Assembly (NCBI RefSeq): GCF_003688405.1 | Contig: NZ_REFC01000014.1 | Location: forward strand, 62,001-126,000 | Source: Ulvibacter antarcticus | Lineage (GTDB): Bacteria; Bacteroidota; Bacteroidia; Flavobacteriales; Flavobacteriaceae | DNA: 64,000 bases | Direction: 5' to 3' | Shown: one piece after another, positions 34,542-43,085 of the stretch | How positions within the stretch are numbered: position 1 is the stretch's first letter | How the letters are laid out: each line of letters opens with the position of its first letter | The notes under the pieces: generated by a model | Seen by the model: only the letters and a program-made list of their open reading frames with translations | What the model was told of the DNA's origin: nothing | Database searches by the model: none | Made by a program: the position numbers and the translations under genes

Positions 34542-35615
34542 ATGAAAATCGTTACATATTGCATCACATTAACTATGTGGGTACTTGCGCTTACTTATGC
34601 AAATGCTCAAGAAACACAGGAAGAAAATGTCAAAATTTCTATTTTAAAAAATAAGAAAGAAGACATCATCAACGCAGAGAAAGAAGCGTTAAAAAATGAA
34701 GTTCTTGTTATAAATGGGGCTTTGGACCAAGGAGCCATTACTGCTTCAGAAGCCGAAAACAAGAAAAAACTAGCCGCCGAGAAACATGCCTTGAATATTG
34801 AAAATAAAATTGCTATTATCGATAATCATATTGCACTCTTAGAGCGCAACGGTGAAGTGGGTCTCAATACTGAAAGTGGTAAGATCTCTATTGGTATTGG
34901 GGACTTAGGGGATGACGGGGATTTTATTCTAGGAATAAAAATCAACGATGGACAACAAAAAGAAAGAGCCTATGATAAGCGTACTTTTTCAGATATTGTT
35001 GTTGCTTTTGGGTTAAATAATGCAATTGCCGATGGGCAATCCATTGATGATTCGCCTTATAAAATTGGCGGAAGTCGCTTTGCAGAATTTGGTATTTCGT
35101 GGAATACCCGCGTTTTTAAAGAAAGCAATTGGCTTCGATTTAAGTACGGACTTTCATTCCAATTCAACGGGCTGAAACCTGAAGACAATCGTTATTTTGT
35201 GGATAATGGAGCTACTACTCAATTGGAAGAGTTTGCAATAGATCTTGATAAATCGAAATTCAGAATGGATAACCTTGTGGTGCCAGTGTTTTTTGAAATC
35301 GGACCTTCGAAAAAAAGAGAATACGATGATTATTTCAGATACGATACCGATAATAGTTTTAAAATAGGATTTGGTGGCTATGCAGGTATCAATTTAAGTA
35401 CGAGACAAAAACTTAAATTTTCTGATGATGGGGAAGACGTAAAACAAAAACTGAAAGCCAATTATAACACTAATAATTTTATATATGGTTTGGCCGCTTA
35501 TGTAGGTTACGGAGATACTTCCTTGTACCTAAAATACGATCTTAATCCAATCTTTAAAGACAATCTAATTGAGGAACGCAATGTATCCCTCGGTTTGCGA
35601 TTCGATTTAGATTAA
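34542..35615 (+). CDS. outer membrane beta-barrel-like protein
   Basis: A 357-residue protein. Signal peptide about 1-22 (...TYANAQ), a charged helical region (about 25-100), then alternating strands such as FAEFGISWNTRVFKESNWLR, FKYGLSFQFNGL and IYGLAAYVGYGDTSLYLKYD, ending in aromatic/charged LGLRFDLD. This looks like an outer-membrane barrel. It follows the sigma/partner pair by 47 bases on the same strand, suggesting a common unit. No specific family name is secure. Confidence 0.7.
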   Translation: MKIVTYCITLTMWVLALTYANAQETQEENVKISILKNKKEDIINAEKEALKNEVLVINGALDQGAITASEAENKKKLAAEKHALNIENKIAIIDNHIALLERNGEVGLNTESGKISIGIGDLGDDGDFILGIKINDGQQKERAYDKRTFSDIVVAFGLNNAIADGQSIDDSPYKIGGSRFAEFGISWNTRVFKESNWLRFKYGLSFQFNGLKPEDNRYFVDNGATTQLEEFAIDLDKSKFRMDNLVVPVFFEIGPSKKREYDDYFRYDTDNSFKIGFGGYAGINLSTRQKLKFSDDGEDVKQKLKANYNTNNFIYGLAAYVGYGDTSLYLKYDLNPIFKDNLIEERNVSLGLRFDLD

Positions 35616-35638
35616 GTTGAACTAGCCAATCAATTTTA

Positions 35639-35673
35639 ATAAAAGACTTCTTTGTAAAAAGAGGTCTTTTTTA
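35639..35673 (+). terminator. rho-independent terminator
   Basis: AAAAGACTTCTTT, short A-rich loop, AAAGAGGTCTTTTTT, after the outer-membrane protein gene. Confidence 0.85.
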
Positions 35674-35746
35674 TTTAGGATACTTATATTTAGAGTTAAA
35701 ATAAGAGTTGGTGTATTTTTACGTTTTTAAAGCCCAATAATAAACA

Positions 35747-37708
35747 TTGATAAGTAGAACTACCATAGATAATGTCTTTGAGAGCGCCCGCGTAGAGGAG
35801 GTGATAGGCGATTTTGTGCAGTTAAAAAAATCGGGAAGTAACTTCAAAGGACTTAGTCCGTTTTCGGATGAGCGTACGCCTAGTTTTATGGTTTCTCCTG
35901 TAAAACAGATTTGGAAAGATTTTTCGAGCGGAAAAGGTGGGAATGTAGTCGCATTTTTAATGGAGCACGAACATTTCACCTATCCTGAAGCGATTAAATA
36001 TCTTGCTAAGAAGTATGGTGTCGAGATTGAAGAAACTGAGCAAACCAATGAGCAAAAAGAGCAGGCAGATGAAAGGGAAAGTCTCTATCTAGTTAGTGAG
36101 TTTGCGAAGAACTACTTTCATAACACCTTATTAAAGACCGAACCAGGGAAGGCAATTGGACTATCTTATTTTAAAGAAAGAGGTTTTACAGACGAAACCA
36201 TAAAGAAATTTGAATTAGGATATTCACTGGATCAATGGGAAGCATTTACAGCTCATGCCATTCAGAAGGGATATAAATTGGAATATCTTGAAAAGACAGG
36301 ATTGTCAATTGTCAAGGAGGAAAAACAATTTGATCGCTTTAAGGGAAGAGTAATGTTTCCAATTTTAAGTATGAGCGGTCGTACTTTAGGATTTGGTGGA
36401 AGAATTCTTACTAGTGATAAAAAAGCAGCCAAATACTTAAACTCTCCTGAAAGTGATATTTACCATAAAAGTAAGGTGCTTTACGGTATTTATCAGGCAA
36501 AACAAAGCATTGCCAAAGAAGATAATTGCTATTTGGTAGAAGGTTATACCGATGTAATACAGTTTAATCAAACTGGAATACACAATGTGGTTTCTTCATC
36601 TGGAACGGCTTTAACATCAGAGCAGATAAGACTTGTTAATCGTTTAACCAAAAACATAACAGTGCTATTCGATGGGGATGCTGCTGGTTTAAGAGCTTCC
36701 TTACGAGGTGTGGACCTCATCCTGGAACAGGGAATGAATGTAAAAATATGCACCTTTCCGGAAGGTGAGGATCCCGATAGTTTTGCCAAGAATAACTCTC
36801 TGGAAGAACTGACCATTTATCTGGAAGAAAAGGCACAGGATTTTATAAGTTTTAAAGCTTCCTTACTAGCTTCAGATGCGAAGAATGATCCTATAAAAAA
36901 AGCGGATACCATTCGTGAAATAATGGTGAGTATTTCTAAAATACCAGACGTTATTAAAAGGGAGGTCTACATAAAGGAATGTTCGCGCATTATGGATATT
37001 TCTGAAGAAGTGCTCTTTAATTCACTGGCGCAGATGCTTCAGAAGGATAAAAAAGACGCTTCCCGTAAAACCACGACAAAGCAAGAAGCCTTTCAGGTTA
37101 TACCTTCAGAAAAACAAAATGTAAAGAAAGTTGATGCTCTTTACGAATTAGAGCGTAAGATTATCGAATTACTGCTATTGTATGGAAAGGAAGAGGAAGA
37201 GTTTGAAGATCTTATTTTAGAGACCAATGAGAAAGGAGAGATTGCCTTTAAGCCTGAAACAGTAAAAGCAAAAGTTTTTGAAAAAGTATATCTCGATCTT
37301 CAGGATGACGAGATCGAATTTGCAAACGACGACTTTAAGGCGCTATACTTCGAAATAATAAACAAACTCAATGCCGAAGAACCTTTCCAGATTGAGACTT
37401 TTATAAATGAACTTCAATCGGATAAGGCGTCGTCTGTAACCGACATTTTAATGGATGAAGAGCGCTACGTACTGCATGACTGGGAAGGGAAAGAAATTTA
37501 CGTAAAAGAAAAGAAACATACTATTTCGCAGATGGTGAGCGAAACGATTCTTAATTTAAGACGTTATTTAGTGGCTCAGAAAATTAATGAGCTTTCGGAA
37601 GAGATTAAAAAACAAGATGCGGACAAAAGGGAGCATAGCCTACAAGACATTGTGGACTATATTACTTTAAAAAAAGTGCTTTCAGAAAAACTAAACAGGG
37701 TTTTATAA
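35747..37708 (+). CDS. dnaG: DNA primase lacking the zinc ligands
   Basis: A 653-residue primase that makes RNA primers at the replication fork. TTG start at 35747 (MISRTTIDNVFESARVEEVI is the family N-terminus). The zinc-ribbon region (about 25-75) keeps the fold (LKKSGSNFKGLSPFSDERTP; SFMVSPVKQIWKDFSSGKGG), but all four ligands are replaced: S37, S40, D58, S61. The catalytic core with TOPRIM is about 255-345 (LVEGYTDVIQ, LFDGDAAG). A divergent C-terminal helicase-binding region follows. I believe loss of the ligands is widespread in flavobacterial DnaG. The gene ends one base from the opposing response regulator. Confidence 0.95.
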   Translation: MISRTTIDNVFESARVEEVIGDFVQLKKSGSNFKGLSPFSDERTPSFMVSPVKQIWKDFSSGKGGNVVAFLMEHEHFTYPEAIKYLAKKYGVEIEETEQTNEQKEQADERESLYLVSEFAKNYFHNTLLKTEPGKAIGLSYFKERGFTDETIKKFELGYSLDQWEAFTAHAIQKGYKLEYLEKTGLSIVKEEKQFDRFKGRVMFPILSMSGRTLGFGGRILTSDKKAAKYLNSPESDIYHKSKVLYGIYQAKQSIAKEDNCYLVEGYTDVIQFNQTGIHNVVSSSGTALTSEQIRLVNRLTKNITVLFDGDAAGLRASLRGVDLILEQGMNVKICTFPEGEDPDSFAKNNSLEELTIYLEEKAQDFISFKASLLASDAKNDPIKKADTIREIMVSISKIPDVIKREVYIKECSRIMDISEEVLFNSLAQMLQKDKKDASRKTTTKQEAFQVIPSEKQNVKKVDALYELERKIIELLLLYGKEEEEFEDLILETNEKGEIAFKPETVKAKVFEKVYLDLQDDEIEFANDDFKALYFEIINKLNAEEPFQIETFINELQSDKASSVTDILMDEERYVLHDWEGKEIYVKEKKHTISQMVSETILNLRRYLVAQKINELSEEIKKQDADKREHSLQDIVDYITLKKVLSEKLNRVL

Positions 37709-37709
37709 A

Positions 37710-38342
37710 TTATCCAAATTGAAACATTCTGGACTGATGGATAAGATCTGCCAGATTATCTACTTTCAATTTTTTCAACAAACGCGTTTTGTAAGTACTT
37801 ACCGTCTTTTCGTTGATGTTTAATGCGTTTGCAATATCCTTATTTCGTTTACCGCTTGATAGTAAATTTAAAACTTCCACTTCTCTGGAAGATAATTTTT
37901 TATAACGGCTAATTGCACTGCTCTCACCCACATTTCTACTGGTGAATGTAGAAGTCAATTCTTCATTGAGGAAGATACCTCCTTTAGCGATTTGCTTTAA
38001 TGCTTTTAAGAATAATTTTGTTGATGCGGTTTTTGGAACATATCCAGCAGCTCCCGATTTAATAGATCGAAGCGCATAAATTTCTTCAGGATGTGTTGAG
38101 TAGATTAAAACTCTCATTTCAGGAAATTCGGTTTTAATGCTTCGAAGTGCATTAATTCCGTTTATGTCCGGCATATCGATTTCCATAATTAAGATATCCG
38201 GTTTGGTTTCGCGTAGATTTTTATATAATTCACCACCACTACTCGCTTTTCCTACTATCTCAAAATTCTTTGATTTTTTGAGCATACAGGAAATCCCTTT
38301 TCTTGTCACCGGATGATGATCTGCAATAAAAATTGATTTCAT
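37710..38342 (-). CDS. LuxR/NarL-type response regulator
   Basis: A 210-residue regulator from ATG 38342. Receiver domain about 1-118 with MKSIFIADHH, the phospho-acceptor D (LIMEIDMP) and AAGYVPKTAS near its end. The HTH domain is about 145-208 (YKKLSSREVEVLNLLSSGKR-NKDIANALNINEKTVSTYKT). The acidic pocket has AD near the N-terminus, as in other NarL-type receivers. No histidine kinase lies nearby. Target genes are unknown. Confidence 0.9.
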   Translation of the reverse strand: MKSIFIADHHPVTRKGISCMLKKSKNFEIVGKASSGGELYKNLRETKPDILIMEIDMPDINGINALRSIKTEFPEMRVLIYSTHPEEIYALRSIKSGAAGYVPKTASTKLFLKALKQIAKGGIFLNEELTSTFTSRNVGESSAISRYKKLSSREVEVLNLLSSGKRNKDIANALNINEKTVSTYKTRLLKKLKVDNLADLIHQSRMFQFG

Positions 38343-38501
38343 TCTTTTTAGTCTTTTTCTTACATACAATCATCATTAAAACGATGAATGAATCGCAAGT
38401 ATGAGGTTTTGTAATATTTATACTACAAATCAAAACTAATTAAAAGTTTAATCTCTTGAATTTCTTTTCGTTCAAACTCACGAAAACTCGATAAAATCCG
38501 C

Positions 38502-39293
38502 TTAATCTTTCAAATGAGGAGGAATTTCACAGACAGGTATCGGGTTCATCTTATGTTTATTGGCTTTATTAAGGCGATTATAGATCTCGAAAACCACTTT
38601 TTCACGACCCAAAAAGTCATTACTTTGTTTGTCTAACTCCTTCATTTTCATAGCCCATTCCAATTCATCATAACTCGCTCCAATTTGATCTTCATCGGTG
38701 CGACTATCGCCAAATAATCCATCTGTTGGAGCAGCTTGTAAAATAGACTTTGGCACCTCCAATATACGTCCAATTTCATACACTTCACTTTTCATAAGAT
38801 CTGCTATCGGACTTAAATCTACACCGCCATCTCCGTATTTGGTGTAAAATCCTACGCCGAAATCTTCCACTTTGTTTCCGGTTCCAGCGACCAAATATCT
38901 ATGTAGACCTGCAAAATAGTATAAATTTGTCATGCGCAATCGAGCTCTGGTATTGGCTAGAGCAAGGTCTAAGTTAGTGTAATTGCCAGATTGAGGAACT
39001 TGTTTCTTGAACTCTTCAAAAACATTGGTGAGATCAACACGGACATCTGTGACATTGGCGAAGCGTTTCTTTAGCTGTTTTATATGCTCAACACCTCTAG
39101 AAACCTGACTTTCCGCCTGATGAATAGGCATTTCGACACAAAGTGTTCTAAGCCCTGTTTTTGCGCATAGAGAGGAGGTAACGGCAGAATCAATTCCTCC
39201 GCTAACACCTACAACAAAACCTTCCATTTTGGCATTAGTTGCATATTCTTTAAGCCAATTGACGATATGATTTGTTACTTTTTCCGTTTTCAT
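38502..39293 (-). CDS. nadE: NAD synthetase (ammonia-dependent)
   Basis: A 263-residue NadE that amidates deamido-NAD using ATP and ammonia. P-loop SGGIDSAV (31-38); AGTGNKVEDFGVGFYTKYGDGG with SPIADLMKSEVY; the ATP/AMP handling region TDGLFGDSRTDEDQIGASYDEL. No glutaminase domain, so the ammonia type. Divergent from gldB, as in other flavobacteria. The shared 150-base region holds promoters for both. Confidence 0.95.
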   Translation of the reverse strand: MKTEKVTNHIVNWLKEYATNAKMEGFVVGVSGGIDSAVTSSLCAKTGLRTLCVEMPIHQAESQVSRGVEHIKQLKKRFANVTDVRVDLTNVFEEFKKQVPQSGNYTNLDLALANTRARLRMTNLYYFAGLHRYLVAGTGNKVEDFGVGFYTKYGDGGVDLSPIADLMKSEVYEIGRILEVPKSILQAAPTDGLFGDSRTDEDQIGASYDELEWAMKMKELDKQSNDFLGREKVVFEIYNRLNKANKHKMNPIPVCEIPPHLKD

Positions 39294-39382
39294 CCTGTGT
39301 TGATTGAGATTTATAGTTGAGAATAATTAAACCCCAGCTTAAAACTGAGACCTTAAAATTTAATACTCTGAACTAAAAAAAA

Positions 39383-39390
39383 TACCTTTG
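39383..39390 (+). promoter_or_regulatory. TAnnTTTG -7 promoter element for gldB
   Basis: TACCTTTG followed by CAGCAC is a good match to the Bacteroidetes -7 consensus. It places a start site near 39396, about 50 bases before gldB. The -33 element is weak. Confidence 0.6.
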
Positions 39391-39448
39391 CAGCACAAAA
39401 GTAAGGAAAAGTTTACACGAGATCTTATTCAATTTCAATTTGTATTGT

Positions 39449-40405
39449 ATGAAGTATTATTTGTATTTATTTATTAGTGTTTTATTTCTGAATTGTTCCA
39501 ATAAGGACCAATTGGAAGAGACTATAGCGGCTATTCCCATGGAATTCGAAATTCTTCGATTTGATAAAGAATTCGCAGCAGCGAAACCTTCAGATTTGCA
39601 GGATTTAAAACTGAAATACCCTGTTTTCTTTCCGAAGCAATTCAACGACACGATCTGGGAACAAAAAATGACAGACACACTTCAGGTTGAACTCAATCAA
39701 GAAGTTGCTAGGCAGTTTCCTTCCGAGGAAAAAATGGAGCAGGAAATTCTTTCTCTTTTTCAACATATAAAATATTACTTCCCTGAATTTAGACCACCAA
39801 CTGTAGTGACTACCACTTCAGACGTGGACTATCAGAATAAAGTGATAGTTGCGGACAGCTTGATGGTGATCGCATTGGATACCTATTTGGGTAGCGATCA
39901 TAAATTTTATGGTGGAATTAAAAAGTACATTGCACAAAACATGAAAGAATCTCAGTTAGGTCCAGATATTGCCTCAGCCTACGCTAAGCAGCTAATTGCA
40001 AGACCTCAGAAAAGAACTTTGTTGACTCAAATGATTTTTTACGGTAAAGAATTATATTTAAAAGATCTTTGGTTGCCTGAAACTTCAGACGCAGAAAAGA
40101 TTGGTTATACAGAAGAACAGTTGAAATGGGCGCAGGAGAACGAAACCTATATGTGGCGTTATTTTGTGGAAAAAGAAATTCTTTATAGTACGAGTGCAAC
40201 ACTTCCAGGTCAGTTTATAATCCCGGCTCCATTTTCAAAATTTTATCTGGAAATCGACAATGAATCTCCCGGAATGGTGGGAAGATTTCTTGGTTGGCAA
40301 ATTGTGCGATCTTATATGGAAAATACTAATACCAGCATAAGTCAATTGATGATGAAAGACACTGATCAGTTATTTAATGAATCCAAATACAAACCTGCAA
40401 AATAA
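39449..40405 (+). CDS. gldB: gliding motility lipoprotein GldB
   Basis: A 318-residue protein from ATG 39449 (an ATG at 39440 adds three residues). Lipobox LNC with C16 (YLFISVLFLNCSNKD). The typical GldB body follows: FDKEFAAAKPSDLQDLKLKY-P, LFQHIKYYFPEF, DTYLGSDHKFY, and WRYFVEKEILYSTSATLPGQ-FI. GldB is needed for gliding in Flavobacterium johnsoniae and is an inner- or periplasm-facing lipoprotein. Its stop overlaps the start of gldC by one base. Confidence 0.93.
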   Translation: MKYYLYLFISVLFLNCSNKDQLEETIAAIPMEFEILRFDKEFAAAKPSDLQDLKLKYPVFFPKQFNDTIWEQKMTDTLQVELNQEVARQFPSEEKMEQEILSLFQHIKYYFPEFRPPTVVTTTSDVDYQNKVIVADSLMVIALDTYLGSDHKFYGGIKKYIAQNMKESQLGPDIASAYAKQLIARPQKRTLLTQMIFYGKELYLKDLWLPETSDAEKIGYTEEQLKWAQENETYMWRYFVEKEILYSTSATLPGQFIIPAPFSKFYLEIDNESPGMVGRFLGWQIVRSYMENTNTSISQLMMKDTDQLFNESKYKPAK

Positions 40406-40743
40406 TGGCAAAACAACATACTTCAGAAATAAAGATAAACGTAACCTTGGACGAGAATAAAGTTCCTGAAGCCCTTCACTGGTCTGCTGAGGATGGAGGT
40501 ATAGAAAATGCAGCTTCAAAGGCTGTTATGTTATCGGTTTGGGATCATAAAACCAAAGAAGCACTGCGTATTGACCTTTGGACAAAAGACATGCCCTTGG
40601 ATGAAATGAAGGTGTTTTTTCATCAAACTTTAAGTGCGATGACCGATACTTTTCAGCGTGCTACCAACGATGAAAAAATGAGCGCTACCATGCGTGATTT
40701 TTGCGATTATTTTGCAGAAAAGTTAGAGTTGAAGAAGAAGTAA
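40405..40743 (+). CDS. gldC: gliding motility protein GldC
   Basis: A 112-residue GldC: SEIKINVTLDENKVPEALHW, ASKAVMLSVWDHKTKEALRI-DLWTKDMPLDEMK. Cytoplasmic partner gene always found with gldB in this group; it is reported to affect gliding efficiency. TAATG coupling to gldB indicates an operon. Confidence 0.95.
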   Translation: MAKQHTSEIKINVTLDENKVPEALHWSAEDGGIENAASKAVMLSVWDHKTKEALRIDLWTKDMPLDEMKVFFHQTLSAMTDTFQRATNDEKMSATMRDFCDYFAEKLELKKK

Positions 40744-40786
40744 TTTAAGTCAGTTATTCTCTTTTAACAAAGATAAAATTAGTTTT

Positions 40787-40828
40787 ACTGACCACTGACC
40801 ACTGACCACTGACCACTGACCACTGACT
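40787..40828. repeat. heptamer tandem repeat, 5 x ACTGACC plus variant
   Basis: Five perfect ACTGACC units and a sixth ACTGACT, between gldC and the next gene (22 bases before its ATG). Confidence 0.92.
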
Positions 40829-40849
40829 ACTTATAGAATTTATTCTAAT

Positions 40850-41218
40850 ATGAAGCTGCTTTTTGTGTATAATGCTAACTCCGGATTTATCAACGCGGCT
40901 ATGGATAGCATGCATAAGATTGCTAGTCCGGAGACTTACAATTGTAAGTTGTGTGCTCTTACCTTCGGAAACTTTTCTGAAAACAAGGAATGGAAGGCTT
41001 TTCGAGAAACTTCAGATATAGAGATGGTGTTTTTGCACAAAGATGAATTTCTGAAACAGTATCGTTCAAAATGGCTTCCCAAATATGATTTTCCCGTTGT
41101 GCTTTCAGAAGAAAATGGAGAACTGCAAGTTTTTATGACTTCGGAAGTGATGGAAGGGCTTGAGAATATTTCAGACCTGATCGTAGAAATAAATAATCGG
41201 CATGAGGATTGGGTTTGA
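40850..41218 (+). CDS. conserved hypothetical protein with CxxC
   Basis: A 122-residue protein (MKLLFVYNANSGFINAAMDS; NCKLCALTFG with C32 and C35; LKQYRSKWLPKYDFPVVLSE). Related flavobacterial proteins are often labelled GTPase, but no P-loop or G motifs are present. The start recalls a thioredoxin- or glycosyltransferase-like strand, with a CxxC close by. Function not assigned. Downstream of gldBC on the same strand, separated by the heptamer tract. Confidence 0.75.
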   Translation: MKLLFVYNANSGFINAAMDSMHKIASPETYNCKLCALTFGNFSENKEWKAFRETSDIEMVFLHKDEFLKQYRSKWLPKYDFPVVLSEENGELQVFMTSEVMEGLENISDLIVEINNRHEDWV

Positions 41219-41270
41219 GAAAGTAGAACTTGATGGTCAACCTAACTACAATACTCTCGATGATTTCGAT

Positions 41271-41324
41271 TGTCACTTCGAGTGATTTTAAAATGCGTAG
41301 CAATTTTAAAATAGTATCGAGAAA
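41271..41324. repeat. dispersed repeat with CACTTCGAGTG / GTATCGAGAA ends, copy 2
   Basis: TGTCACTTCGAGTGATTTTA then an A/T-rich inverted repeat around GCGTAGC and TAGTATCGAGAA. Same ends as copy 1, different centre. Confidence 0.8.
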
Positions 41325-41377
41325 TTCTAGACACCCCCAAAGTTGCAGAGTTGCTAAGTACTATCAACTATTAAAAT

Positions 41378-41406
41378 ATCCCCCTAGCCCCCTTCGAAGG
41401 GGGAGT
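41378..41406. repeat. CCCCCTAGCCCCC palindromic repeat
   Basis: CCCCCTAG, then CCCCCTTCGAAGGGGG as a perfect inverted repeat. Short GC-rich element of a type common in flavobacterial intergenic DNA; here between the convergent genes ending at 41218 and 41457. Confidence 0.8.
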
Positions 41407-41456
41407 TGAGCAAATCTCAATAAATTCTGAATTCTGAATTGATTGTTGAGAATTGA

Positions 41457-42056
41457 TCATTGAATATTAGCATTTACACTCCCAATATATCCCAGCAATT
41501 CATCTCGCCCTTCGTTACTACTTGATGAGGTGACAAAATGTTGTGGCATTTCTTCCCAGGTTTCCAGCATTTTTTGTTGGTAAGCTTCAACATTGCGTTT
41601 TAGTGCATTGGGTTTTAGCTTATCGGCCTTAGTAAAAATAATAGAGAAAGGAACGCCATTTTCGCCCATCCACTGCATGAATTCCAAGTCTATAGGTTGA
41701 GGTTCGTGGCGACAATCTACTAAGACAAAAGCCAACAGCATCTGTTCTCTTTTCTGAAAATATTTGGTTATGAACTTTTGAAATACCTTTTTCGAGCTTT
41801 TTGAAACTCTAGCATACCCATAACCAGGTAAATCAACCAGATACCAGTTTTTATTGATCAAAAAATGATTGATCAACTGTGTTTTTCCTGGTCTACCACT
41901 AGTTTTAGCTAAACTTTTTCGCTGCATCAACATATTGATGAGCGATGATTTTCCAACATTAGAACGGCCAATAAAAGCGTATTCCGGAAGACGGTCTTTT
42001 GGACATTTAGCAACATCACTGTTACTCATTACGAATTCTGCCGATTTTATCTGCAT
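41457..42056 (-). CDS. engB: GTP-binding protein EngB (YsxC)
   Basis: A 199-residue TrmE-Era-EngA-EngB-type GTPase needed for ribosome assembly in other bacteria. G1 [12 protein letters not shown] (31-42), G3 DLPGYGYA, G4 TKAD, plus the SGRPGKTQ switch stretch. It follows the alpha/beta hydrolase on the minus strand with a 57-base gap, so they probably share a transcript. Confidence 0.95.
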   Translation of the reverse strand: MQIKSAEFVMSNSDVAKCPKDRLPEYAFIGRSNVGKSSLINMLMQRKSLAKTSGRPGKTQLINHFLINKNWYLVDLPGYGYARVSKSSKKVFQKFITKYFQKREQMLLAFVLVDCRHEPQPIDLEFMQWMGENGVPFSIIFTKADKLKPNALKRNVEAYQQKMLETWEEMPQHFVTSSSSNEGRDELLGYIGSVNANIQ

Positions 42057-42113
42057 TGGAAATTTATTGAAGAATTATTATAAAAGCTGCTATGACAATG
42101 GTTGGGGCAATTG

Positions 42114-42878
42114 TTAAAACCCTCTTTTTTGAAGCCATTCGTTTAACAGTTCATTGAATTTGTCGGGATGTTCCATCATGGCCGCATGACCACATTCGTC
42201 GATCCAATAAAGGTCTGAATCAGGAAGTAGTTTGTCGAAATCTTCAGCAACCGATGGTGGTGTCACGTTATCGTTTTTACCCCAAATGATGCAGGTAGGC
42301 GTGTTCATTTTAGGAAGATCTTTCGCCATATTATGCCTAATCGCACTTTTTGCAATGGCAAGGGTGCGAATCAGCTTATTACGATCATTTACAGTTTCGT
42401 AAACTTCATCCACAATTTCCTTAGTTGCAATTTTAGGGTCGAAAAATACGTTTTCGGCCTTTTTACGAATGTAATCCCTATCACCACGCTTTGGGTAACT
42501 CTCTCCCATGGCGCTTTCATATAAGCCGGAACTTCCAGTTATTACAAGTGCTTTTACTTTTGCTGGATATAATTTAGTACAGAGTAATCCAATATGACCT
42601 CCCAATGAATTCCCGAGCAGGATTACGTCTTTATATCCTTTGTGATCGATAAAATCTGAAACGTATTTTGCAAATTTCTTTACGTTGGTATTTAGTAAAG
42701 ACATGGTGTAAATAGGTAGCTCAGGGATAACAAGTTTATATCCTTTTTCAGGGAAATAATTAGAAACACCATCAAAGTTGCTAAGGCCTCCCATAAGTCC
42801 GTGAAGGACTATGATAGGTGTTCCTTCACCAACTTCAAAATATGAGAATTTACCTTCTTTTTTTAAGTTATGCGTCAT
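42114..42878 (-). CDS. alpha/beta hydrolase
   Basis: A 254-residue hydrolase from ATG 42878. Oxyanion region HGLMGG, nucleophile elbow GNSLGGH, acid in GKNDNVTPP, catalytic histidine in DECGHAAMMEHP. Soluble, no signal peptide. Substrate unknown. It faces away from mraZ, an arrangement often seen upstream of the flavobacterial dcw cluster. Confidence 0.88.
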   Translation of the reverse strand: MTHNLKKEGKFSYFEVGEGTPIIVLHGLMGGLSNFDGVSNYFPEKGYKLVIPELPIYTMSLLNTNVKKFAKYVSDFIDHKGYKDVILLGNSLGGHIGLLCTKLYPAKVKALVITGSSGLYESAMGESYPKRGDRDYIRKKAENVFFDPKIATKEIVDEVYETVNDRNKLIRTLAIAKSAIRHNMAKDLPKMNTPTCIIWGKNDNVTPPSVAEDFDKLLPDSDLYWIDECGHAAMMEHPDKFNELLNEWLQKRGF

Positions 42879-42902
42879 TCTGGATGCTACAATTAATAGA
42901 AG

Positions 42903-42910
42903 CAAAAGTA
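42903..42910 (-). promoter_or_regulatory. TAnnTTTG -7 element for the hydrolase/engB unit
   Basis: TACTTTTG on the minus strand, 25 bases upstream of ATG 42878. Confidence 0.5.
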
Positions 42911-42991
42911 AACAAATTTCTCTGAATCACGATTTTAAAATTCTAAGCCTATTTAAATGCTTTTTTCTGAAGTTAATGAGATCATTTGGAG

Positions 42992-43040
42992 GTGGTAAAA
43001 CTTATCAACAAAGTGGTAAATTGTGGTAAAAAGTGGTAAA
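42992..43040. promoter_or_regulatory. putative MraZ operator: four GTGGTAAA boxes
   Basis: GTGGTAAA occurs at 42992, 43013, 43023 and 43033. The last three are exactly 10 bp apart, and the first is 21 bp before them. MraZ of other phyla binds TGGG-type direct repeats with a 10-bp period upstream of its own gene, so this array is the likely flavobacterial version. It overlaps the expected -33 position of the mraZ promoter. Confidence 0.8.
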
Positions 43041-43047
43041 AGTTATT

Positions 43048-43055
43048 TATATTTG
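43048..43055 (+). promoter_or_regulatory. TAnnTTTG -7 promoter element for the dcw operon
   Basis: TATATTTG, 31 bases upstream of the mraZ ATG and just after the box array. A TTG at 43021-43023 could be the -33 element. Confidence 0.65.
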
Positions 43056-43085
43056 GAGCTATTATCGATAATAATCAACCGTCTA

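Noticed and set aside
40850-41218. GTPase label often given to relatives
   Set aside because: No P-loop, switch or NKxD motif can be seen in the 122 residues.
43023-43085. Longer MraZ reading frame starting upstream
   Set aside because: It would translate the GTGGTAAA boxes and the -7 promoter element; ATG 43086 gives the family N-terminus.
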